DNA of 64,000 nt from Phycisphaerae bacterium. GTDB taxonomy: Bacteria; Planctomycetota; Phycisphaerae; Sedimentisphaerales; Anaerobacaceae. Shown here piece by piece: positions 1 through 6,605 of this stretch (its first letter is position 1; each line of letters starts with the position of its first letter). The notes under the pieces were generated by a model. It worked only from the letters and a program-made list of their open reading frames with translations, searched no databases and had not been told where the DNA came from. Position numbers and translations under genes: made by a program. The stretch lies in assembly GCA_017993835.1 (NCBI GenBank), contig JAGOLX010000004.1, positions 62,001 through 126,000 on the forward strand, read 5' to 3'.

Positions 1-166
1 CAGAGGAAAAAAGGCACGTCCACCCCGCCGATCAATGCCTGCAAGACCCCATTTTGCGGACATCCGGCCTCCCGTACGAGGGTCGAATCGTCGTGCGCCG
101 GACACGATTCGAATCCCGAAAGCCCGATTTGTCCCGAATTTCGGCTGTCCGACTGAATAGGACCCG

Positions 167-172
167 TATAAT
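167..172 (+). promoter_or_regulatory. Candidate -10 box for the universal stress gene
   Basis: TATAAT lies 65 bases before the start codon. No good -35 hexamer is visible (144-149 reads GCTGTC), so this may be an activator-dependent promoter or chance. Confidence 0.35.
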
Positions 173-237
173 AGGGCGCAATTGGCGGTTCGTGACCGAC
201 GCGGTGGTGGATGACTCTTGGGAGGTTCCGGAAACGT

Positions 238-729
238 ATGGATACGATCGATCTGGCAAAGACGCACTTCCGGCGGATTCTATTTTGCACGGACTTCTCC
301 GAGAATGCGGATTTCGCATTCTCGTTCGCGGTGGACGCCGCGGGCCGCCGGCCCGGCTGCGAACTCTACCTCCTGCACGTCATCCCGGAATCAGACGCCC
401 AGTTCTGGAAGACCTACATCTACGAGGTTGACGGCGTGGATAACAAAGCCAAACAGGACATCGACGAGCGGATCGACCGAACCTACCGGTCCCGCCTGCC
501 CCAGGGCATGGAACTCCGCGTCGAGATCCGTGTGGGCAAGGACCACCAGCAGATCCTCGAATTTGCCCGCGAGCAGCGAATCGACCTGATCGTCCTGGGT
601 CGCCACGGGCACAAGGCCCTGGAGAAGGCCCTCTTCGGGGCCGTCACGGAGAAGGTCGCCTCTCGCGCCGAGTGCGCGGTCCTCGTCGTGCCCCTGACCT
701 ACCGGAAACGACTGCAAGAGGAATCGTGA
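238..729 (+). CDS. Universal stress protein, UspA family
   Basis: A 163-residue cytoplasmic protein covering one complete Usp domain. The C-terminal half carries the ATP-binding signature of ATP-type Usp proteins: VLGRHGHKALEKALFGAV fits G-x2-G-x9-G, although the last position is Gly-Ala rather than the usual Gly-Ser/Thr. The start at 238 is chosen over an upstream in-frame GTG because GGAGGT (221-226) sits 11 bases before this ATG. It stands alone and converges on the DUF1080 gene 7 bases downstream, so no partner can be inferred. Usp proteins bind nucleotides and help cells survive starvation or respiratory stress; the exact role here is unknown. Confidence 0.88.
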   Translation: MDTIDLAKTHFRRILFCTDFSENADFAFSFAVDAAGRRPGCELYLLHVIPESDAQFWKTYIYEVDGVDNKAKQDIDERIDRTYRSRLPQGMELRVEIRVGKDHQQILEFAREQRIDLIVLGRHGHKALEKALFGAVTEKVASRAECAVLVVPLTYRKRLQEES

Positions 730-736
730 TCCCCCG

Positions 737-1561
737 CTACTCTTCCAGGGGCAACAGTTCCAGCTTGCGGAACTGCGTGGGGGCGCTCTCAGCCTGGATC
801 GCAATGTAGCCTTCGCCGAGCGTGAGCCCAGCGCCGGCCTGGAGGCGTTTCTGCGCGTCGGCGTCACGCTCGTCGAGTTGCGGCTCGGTGTATTCGAGCA
901 CGGCTTCGCCGTTGATGATGTGGCGGATCAGCCGATTGCCATGAACCTCCACCTCGGCCGTCACCCACTGGTCGCCGTGACAGGTCTTGGACGACGAGTT
1001 GGTGCAGTGCTGGGTAACGAGCTGGCCGTTCATGACGACGTTTGTGCCGGGCGTACACAGATTGCCGGTGGAGCGCTCGTTCGTCCCGTCGCCCCCGAGC
1101 AACTGGACCTCGATGCTGACGGGAAAGTCCTGGTCCTTGGCCATCGTCGCCGGCGGCTGGCAGTGGAGCATCAAGCCGTTGTTGCGGAAGGCCCAGCCGG
1201 GCCCGCCGGGAACCTGCTCGCCGACAAACCGGTACTCCGCGCGCAGGCGGTAGTGCGAGAAGGAGTCCTTGTAGAACAGATGCCCGAATTCGCTGTCGAA
1301 CTTCTCGTACTGGTCGTAGGCGACGGTCAGCAGGCCGTCCTGGACGCCAAACGTATCTTTGTAGTTCACGCCCAGCTCGCTACCCGCGAACTTCGGCGTC
1401 CAGCCCGTGAGATCGTTGCCGTTGAACAGATTGATCCACCGGCCCTCAGGCTCGGTCGCCTGCTTCGTCACACAGCCCCCTGTGAAGGCTGCCGCCAGCA
1501 CGCAAACACCGACCAGATTCCAGCCAGATCGCGTGTCACGATAAGAACGTCCTGTCTTCAT
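737..1561 (-). CDS. DUF1080 (3-keto-disaccharide hydrolase-type) lipoprotein
   Basis: A 274-residue exported protein. The N-terminus is a basic stretch, a hydrophobic core and a lipobox-like end (AAAFTGGC) with Cys near residue 30, so it is probably a lipoprotein. The mature part is a single concanavalin-like DUF1080 fold, recognisable from INLFNGNDLTGW near the start and the terminal pattern of a hydrophobic strand plus RKLELLPL. Characterised DUF1080 members act on 3-keto-glycosides or bind sugars; the substrate here cannot be read from sequence. It is the first of four DUF1080 proteins in the window (others at 17329, 56746 and 57636), and they are strongly diverged from one another. Confidence 0.85.
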   Translation of the reverse strand: MKTGRSYRDTRSGWNLVGVCVLAAAFTGGCVTKQATEPEGRWINLFNGNDLTGWTPKFAGSELGVNYKDTFGVQDGLLTVAYDQYEKFDSEFGHLFYKDSFSHYRLRAEYRFVGEQVPGGPGWAFRNNGLMLHCQPPATMAKDQDFPVSIEVQLLGGDGTNERSTGNLCTPGTNVVMNGQLVTQHCTNSSSKTCHGDQWVTAEVEVHGNRLIRHIINGEAVLEYTEPQLDERDADAQKRLQAGAGLTLGEGYIAIQAESAPTQFRKLELLPLEE

Positions 1562-1599
1562 AATTCGTCACTTTCAGAAGCGGAAATCGGAATAGTCCA

Positions 1600-2178
1600 T
1601 CAGCGAGAGGCCTGTCCAACACACTGACATCGAAGTCTGGCCCGGAGCCAATCCCCGGTCTTGAATCCCACTCCAAGACCGACGCCCGTCAAGGCGGAAA
1701 GCCGGGCATAGAATAGCAGAGAGGACGCCGCATCGGAAGGATGAAACAAGCCAATCAGGACGACACCCACTCCCAGCAAGCCGGCGGCAAAGACGACCGA
1801 CCAAACCACATAGGTGCCCACGGCCTGCACCCATCGACGCTGACCAAGGACCCGAACGTTGAGAAAGACCACGCCGACCCACATCGCCATGAGAATACCC
1901 GTGTGGATCAGGATTCGCGGCCCGGATCGCACGGTCGCGACGCTCATGGCGACGGCGATCAGTGTGCCCACTGCAGTGTACCGTCCCGGCGAACATCGCC
2001 GTGCAAGCATCACGAGGACACCGACGATCGCCGCGTTGACGCCCAGTTGAAAGAGACCCGATCGGGGCGTTAACACCTCGACTCCCCACGCAATCAATCC
2101 GATGCCGATGCAACAGAACGTCGGGCACACAACGGTCAGAATCCATTCTATCGCCCGCCCCCGCGACACAGTCTCCAT
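1600..2178 (-). CDS. Hypothetical integral membrane protein
   Basis: A 192-residue protein that I do not recognise. It has about six hydrophobic segments, beginning WILTVVCPTFCCIGIGLIAW and ending around ARLSALTGVGLGVGF, with short polar loops and a basic C-terminus, so it should be an inner-membrane protein with no soluble domain. The ATG at 2178 is preferred over an upstream TTG because TGGAG lies about 9 bases upstream of it. It follows hemB on the same strand with a gap of 39 bases and could be co-transcribed with it. No catalytic motif is visible. Confidence 0.6.
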   Translation of the reverse strand: METVSRGRAIEWILTVVCPTFCCIGIGLIAWGVEVLTPRSGLFQLGVNAAIVGVLVMLARRCSPGRYTAVGTLIAVAMSVATVRSGPRILIHTGILMAMWVGVVFLNVRVLGQRRWVQAVGTYVVWSVVFAAGLLGVGVVLIGLFHPSDAASSLLFYARLSALTGVGLGVGFKTGDWLRARLRCQCVGQASR

Positions 2179-2217
2179 GACATCGCTCCAGGCCAATGTG
2201 GTTCAGAGGCCGCACAG

Positions 2218-3198
2218 TTACACCGGCTTCCCCAGCAGCTTCGCGGCGGACGGGGCGAAATAGGTCAGGATGATGTCGGCGCCGGCCCGCTTGATCGAGG
2301 TCAGGACCTCCATCATCGCGGCTTCGCGGTCGATCAGACCGGCATCGGCAGCCGCGTTGAGCATCATATACTCGCCGCTGACGTTGTAGGCGGCCAGCGG
2401 ACAATCGAACCGCTCGCGGGCCCGACGGATCACGTCCAGATAGCTCAGCGCGGGCTTGACCATAACCATGTCCGCGCCTTCTTCGAGATCCAGTTCGATC
2501 TCGCGGAGCGCCTCGCGGGCGTTGGCCGGGTCCATCTGGTAGGTCTTGCGGTCGCCGAAGGCCGGCGCCGACTCCGCGGCGTCGCGGAAGGGACCGTAGA
2601 ATGCAGAGGCGAACTTGGCCGCATAGGACAGGATCGCGACGTCCTTGAACCCGTTTCGCTCCAGCACGTCGCGGATCGCACGCACGCGACCATCCATCAT
2701 GTCCGAGGGCGCGATGATGTCCGCGCCCGCCTGGGCGTGCGAGAGGGCCATCTTCGCCAGCAGCTCGCACGTGGGATCGTTGTCCACCCTGCGGTCGCAA
2801 ATCACGCCGCAATGGCCCGTGCTGGTGTACTCGCACAGACACACGTCCGTGACAACCAGCAGGTCGGGAGTTCGGTTCTTGATCTCGCGGATCGCCTGCT
2901 GGACGGGACCTGTCTCCGACCAGGCCTCCGAGCCTCGTTCGTCCTTCTTCTCAGGCAAGCCGAACAAGAGCACGGCGGGAATCCCCAACGAAGCGATTTC
3001 GGCCGCTTCTTCCGCAATCAGGTCCGGCGAAATGTGAGAACAACCGGTCATCGACGCAATCGGCTTCTTGATCCCCCGTCCCGCCCGGATGAAGAGCGGG
3101 TAAACCAGATCGTTCACGCTCAGCGACGTCTCACGGACCATTCGCCTCATCGTGGCGCTGCTGCGAAGGCGACGCATTCGGATTTCAGGAAAGCCCAT
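2218..3198 (-). CDS. hemB: Delta-aminolevulinic acid dehydratase (porphobilinogen synthase)
   Basis: A 326-residue cytoplasmic enzyme that condenses two 5-aminolevulinates into porphobilinogen, the second committed step of tetrapyrrole synthesis. Both Schiff-base lysines are present ([16 protein letters not shown] and [12 protein letters not shown]). The metal site is of the zinc type: [14 protein letters not shown] supplies the three cysteines that Mg-dependent versions lack. The ATG at 3198 ([12 protein letters not shown]) has GGAG about 10 bases upstream and matches the usual family start. The next gene upstream on this strand is a sialidase, which separates hemB from ahbC, hemC-cobA-hemD and hemA; this is an odd break in an otherwise heme-dedicated run. 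Confidence 0.97.
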   Translation of the reverse strand: MGFPEIRMRRLRSSATMRRMVRETSLSVNDLVYPLFIRAGRGIKKPIASMTGCSHISPDLIAEEAAEIASLGIPAVLLFGLPEKKDERGSEAWSETGPVQQAIREIKNRTPDLLVVTDVCLCEYTSTGHCGVICDRRVDNDPTCELLAKMALSHAQAGADIIAPSDMMDGRVRAIRDVLERNGFKDVAILSYAAKFASAFYGPFRDAAESAPAFGDRKTYQMDPANAREALREIELDLEEGADMVMVKPALSYLDVIRRARERFDCPLAAYNVSGEYMMLNAAADAGLIDREAAMMEVLTSIKRAGADIILTYFAPSAAKLLGKPV

Positions 3199-3283
3199 GG
3201 TACCTACTCCAGAGAAAACCCACACCGACGAACTTCATATACTCCTCTCACGGGGTGGACGTCAAGACTGGCGGCGCAGCCCG

Positions 3284-5125
3284 TCAACCGCCCTGCGGAC
3301 CCGCCCGGTAGTTCGCGATCGCCTCAGAGGTGCGGAGGTAGCGGCTGTACATTCGCAGGCGGTGAATGGAACCGGTAAGACGCGGAGCAATGAGCAGCAT
3401 GTCGTTGCCGTAGACATCGCGCAGGTTGGGACTGAAACGACCCCATCCGAACTGGCGTGATTCTCCCCCATCGCAGAGCCTGCCGTCCACGACGAACGTG
3501 ATGATCTTCGGACCGCCGTCGACATTGACCACGATGTGATGCAGCCGACCCGTCTGCAACAGGCATCGATCGCAGTCCCAGCGGTTCTCTGTGGAGCCGT
3601 CGTTCATCACGATCTCGACCGTGCCGTGATCAGTCGTTTGCAGGCACAGACCACGGCCGCCCTCGGTGCGACTGTCCAGAAGCACATCACCAGGAGAGAC
3701 TGATTCGAACGTGACCCACAGATCGATGGCAAAGCCGCCGAGTAGGTCCTTCGATCCCTGGTCCGTTCGGTTCGCATCGCGGCCGAGAAATGCTGGAGGT
3801 CGCGGCGCACGAATCTTCGATTGCAGGGGACGCCCTTCATGCGGCAGATCCAGAATCAGGTCTTTCGTCACGACGGATCGGTTCTCGAACTGGGCCCAGA
3901 GTCCTTCGAGCAGGTCCCGCTGCACCGGATGGACGCGGGCGATGTCCTTCTGGGTCTCCGTGAGGAAGAACTCGTTGGCGTCCTCAACCAAGTCGGGATA
4001 GCTCATGCGGATGTACGGGTCGTCGTCATACAGGACGATCTCGGGCTGGGACCACCGGATGATCTTGCCCTCGGGGGAGTCGGCCTCGACGCCACCGCAG
4101 AGCCATGCAGGATTGCGGTCATCGAAAGTCCGACCGCCGTGGTTGTGGAACCAGTAGAGGTACTTGCCGTTGCGACATTTCCAGACAAGGTTGGCCGCCC
4201 GCGGATGCTTGATGGGCCGGCCGTCGGCGTAGCGGGCATACTGCGGCTCACTCCAGGTGTGTCCGCCGTCACGACTGTAGCTGCACGCCGGATGGCCGTC
4301 GGTAGTGCGGTAGACACAGTAGAATGAACCATCGCTGAGCACGGCAAAGCTCTGCTCTTCCGCGATGGGCCCACCCCCGGCTGGCGAACGCAGCCCGATG
4401 TCGCCATCCGGCAGCGTCTCCCACGAGACCTTCTTCGGATCGTCCTCCGTGAGGAGATTCGGGCTCTTGAGCACGACGCCTTCGGACCGACCGATGAACC
4501 CATACCCGAAGCGACCTACCTTGTGCAGAGGGACATAGGCGGAGCCGTCATGTGTAAACGGCTTGCCGACGTTCCAGAAAAAGCGAACCTCCCCACCATA
4601 TGGATTCTCCCGGTCGATCTGGAACGCACGAACGGGGATCGGCTGGCGTTTCTGTGACCACGTTCGGCCGTGATCGTCGCTGTACTTGAAGACGAAATAG
4701 CCCAGCGTGTCCACGCGGGTGCACCGACCGGCCCGGTACGGCGGAAGATCGGCCTTCACCTGCCATAGTCCATCCGTGTTGTGATTGTAGAAGGCATAGA
4801 CGCGCCCGCTCGGAACCTTCAACAGGACGGCATACGACGCTTCGGGACCGTCGGTCGGCTCGATGTCCACGGGCTTCGACCATGTCCTGCCCCCATCCGT
4901 GCTGCGGAGACTAACCACGTGCTGGCCTCGCCCCCCTTCCCGGCCCGGGCCAGTGGTGAGAACGCAGAGCCAGGCCCCATCATCGGTCTTCACCACATAC
5001 GGCTGGTCGGCATACGTCTCGGTCGGGATCTCCCAGCCCGTGCGGATATTGCGAAGATCCTGGGCTGTCAGAGGCGACGAGACGATCACTGCAAACAAGA
5101 CCGCGAAACCAACATGCCTGCGCAT
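3284..5125 (-). CDS. Secreted sialidase-like protein with BNR/Asp-box propeller and C-terminal LamG-like domain
   Basis: A 613-residue exported protein with a Sec signal peptide (residues 1-21, ending SPLTAQ). The N-terminal two thirds form a sialidase-type beta-propeller with at least three Asp boxes: STDGGRTWS (75-83), SDDHGRTWS (149-157) and SRDGGHTWS (284-292). Residues from about 430 to 610 look like a concanavalin/LamG carbohydrate-binding domain (IDLWVTFES, HHIVVNVDGG, FVVDGRLCDGG). Such proteins remove or bind terminal sugars on host or algal glycans, but many Asp-box proteins are not true sialidases and I cannot assign the arginine triad. A purine-rich Shine-Dalgarno stretch precedes the ATG. 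The gene is wedged between ahbC and hemB. Confidence 0.83.
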   Translation of the reverse strand: MRRHVGFAVLFAVIVSSPLTAQDLRNIRTGWEIPTETYADQPYVVKTDDGAWLCVLTTGPGREGGRGQHVVSLRSTDGGRTWSKPVDIEPTDGPEASYAVLLKVPSGRVYAFYNHNTDGLWQVKADLPPYRAGRCTRVDTLGYFVFKYSDDHGRTWSQKRQPIPVRAFQIDRENPYGGEVRFFWNVGKPFTHDGSAYVPLHKVGRFGYGFIGRSEGVVLKSPNLLTEDDPKKVSWETLPDGDIGLRSPAGGGPIAEEQSFAVLSDGSFYCVYRTTDGHPACSYSRDGGHTWSEPQYARYADGRPIKHPRAANLVWKCRNGKYLYWFHNHGGRTFDDRNPAWLCGGVEADSPEGKIIRWSQPEIVLYDDDPYIRMSYPDLVEDANEFFLTETQKDIARVHPVQRDLLEGLWAQFENRSVVTKDLILDLPHEGRPLQSKIRAPRPPAFLGRDANRTDQGSKDLLGGFAIDLWVTFESVSPGDVLLDSRTEGGRGLCLQTTDHGTVEIVMNDGSTENRWDCDRCLLQTGRLHHIVVNVDGGPKIITFVVDGRLCDGGESRQFGWGRFSPNLRDVYGNDMLLIAPRLTGSIHRLRMYSRYLRTSEAIANYRAGPQGG

Positions 5126-5179
5126 GGGTCCTCCCTTCCTTCTTACCGCCGGAACCGCAGTTTCCTCGCCGCTTGGGCG

Positions 5180-6538
5180 TCACCGTGTCATGGGCGCAGA
5201 GTCCGTGTGCAAGACACCAGTCTCCTCGTCCATCAGATAGCAGGCGGGTTCATTTCGCCAGGAGGCGTCCGCCGGGTCGGAATCGAGGAATCGGTAGTTG
5301 CCCTTGCACAGGCGGAACCAGCGGCACTTCAAACATCGCGGGTCCGCGTGCGTGTCCTTGTTTCGGAGCCTCGCCAGCACGGGGTCGGCAGTATTCGACC
5401 AGATCTCGTGGAAAGGCCGCTCTGTCACATCGCCCAGCGGGTAGTTCCGCCAGAACTGGTCGGGGTAGACCGTGCCGTCCCAGGCGACACAGGCAATCTT
5501 GTCGCCGACGCGGTTGCCACCGTTGGCCAGAAGCAGCTCGCGGGCCTGCTCGAAACCTGGATGATTCTCCCGCTGCATTCGCACCAACAAGTACGGCCCA
5601 TCTGCATGGTTGCCTACCGTCAACACCTCATCCACGAGGCCCTGCTCGACAAATTCGCGGGTCCTGTCGAAAATCGTATCGAGCACCGAACGGGTCCCAT
5701 GGCTCGTGACCGGGATTGGAGAAAGGCAGATCGGGCCTACTTGGGGAGGGAAGAATCTCCTGTTCGATTTTTCCCTCCCAGACTCAGGACGCGCGTCGAG
5801 GGATTCGGCCTTTCCATTCTTCAACGAAATCGAACCAAGAGATTTCGTCGAAGAATCTGGGCCCGATCTGCCTTTCTCCAATCCCTCTCGCGATCCGAGC
5901 AACGGTGCCTGGGCGGCCCGCCCCGTGCGGACGAGATGGTAGAAACAGATTCGCCGCACGCCGATGTCCCGGGCAATGTCGAAGACTGCGGGCACCTGGT
6001 CCGCGTTGGCCTGTGTGATCGTGAAGCGAAGACCCGTCCGCAGACCCGCCTTGCGGCAGTGCTCTATGCCGGTCAAGGCTGCACGGAAGCTGCCCTGGAC
6101 CTGGCGGAACTGGTCGTGGAACGGTTCTTGTCCGTCGAGCGAGATTCCCACGTAGCGAAGGCTCGCATCACGGAGCCGGCGGGCTACCTCCGAGTCGATC
6201 TGCGTGCCGTTCGTCGAGATCACCGTCGGCAATCCGATCCGCTTCGCTTCGTCGAGCAAATCGAACAGATCGGGTCGGAGCAAGGGCTCGCCCCCGCTGA
6301 ACAGGCAGACGGGGACCTGAGCATCCTTGAGCTGGCCCAGGAACCGCTTCGCCTGGTCTGTGGTCATCTCGCGCTCGCCGCAGCCGGAATCGGAGGCGCT
6401 GTAGCAGTGCAGACATCGCAGGTTGCAGCGTCGAGTGCAGTTGTAGGCAACGACCGGCCCGACGACGCGATCCCTGCGATATCGCAGGTCGTCCGACTGG
6501 CCGCCCAGGCCACAATACAGTTTGGAGACATTTATCAT
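5180..6538 (-). CDS. ahbC: Radical SAM Fe-coproporphyrin III synthase AhbC, carrying a 58-codon palindromic insertion
   Basis: A 452-residue radical SAM enzyme of the siroheme-dependent heme pathway. AhbC removes the acetate side chains of 12,18-didecarboxysiroheme to give Fe-coproporphyrin III. The [4Fe-4S]-SAM motif is C38NLRC42LHC45, followed by FSGGEP (GGE motif). The C-terminal CLKCRWFRLC region provides auxiliary-cluster cysteines in a SPASM-like tail. Assignment to AhbC rather than another SPASM enzyme rests on FYHLVRTGR, the VLDTIFDRTREF region and the heme neighbours. Codons 218-276 are foreign to the family: a 174-bp inverted-repeat element keeps the frame and separates LLGSRE from VTSHGTRSVLDTIF. 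Without it the protein would be about 394 residues, near the normal length. It starts 67 bases after the hemC-cobA-hemD stop, so it probably belongs to that transcript. Confidence 0.88.
   Translation of the reverse strand: MINVSKLYCGLGGQSDDLRYRRDRVVGPVVAYNCTRRCNLRCLHCYSASDSGCGEREMTTDQAKRFLGQLKDAQVPVCLFSGGEPLLRPDLFDLLDEAKRIGLPTVISTNGTQIDSEVARRLRDASLRYVGISLDGQEPFHDQFRQVQGSFRAALTGIEHCRKAGLRTGLRFTITQANADQVPAVFDIARDIGVRRICFYHLVRTGRAAQAPLLGSREGLEKGRSGPDSSTKSLGSISLKNGKAESLDARPESGREKSNRRFFPPQVGPICLSPIPVTSHGTRSVLDTIFDRTREFVEQGLVDEVLTVGNHADGPYLLVRMQRENHPGFEQARELLLANGGNRVGDKIACVAWDGTVYPDQFWRNYPLGDVTERPFHEIWSNTADPVLARLRNKDTHADPRCLKCRWFRLCKGNYRFLDSDPADASWRNEPACYLMDEETGVLHTDSAPMTR
5712..5885. repeat. 174-bp in-frame palindromic element inside ahbC
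   Basis: The outer arms 5712-5737 and 5860-5885 are a perfect 26-bp inverted repeat. Inside are two more hairpins: 5744-5752 pairs with 5771-5779 (9 bp), and 5817-5831 pairs with 5841-5855 (15 positions, one G-T wobble). The whole can fold as a three-stem junction. Its length is exactly 58 codons, with no stop in the ahbC frame. The flanks CTCGTGACC (5703-5711) and CTCGCGATC (5887-5895) resemble each other and may be a decayed target duplication. I see no second copy in the window. The arrangement resembles Rickettsia palindromic elements, which also sit in frame in genes, but I do not recognise this sequence. Confidence 0.9.
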
Positions 6539-6540
6539 CT

Positions 6541-6570
6541 TTGATTCACGATTTGCGATTTACGATTGTC
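6541..6570. repeat. Degenerate GATTTRCGATT tandem repeat
   Basis: Successive variants of CGATTTGCGATTTACGATT fill the short gap between ahbC and the hemD end of the fusion gene. The same motif occurs at 17217-17246 upstream of another gene, so it is an interspersed low-complexity repeat rather than a gene-specific site. Confidence 0.6.
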
Positions 6571-6605
6571 ATTCGCCGCTCTTGGCTTTTCTTCCGCACG
6601 ACGCA

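Noticed and set aside
100-130. GATTCGAATCCCG resembling a tRNA T-arm
   Set aside because: No acceptor, D or anticodon stems can be formed around it.
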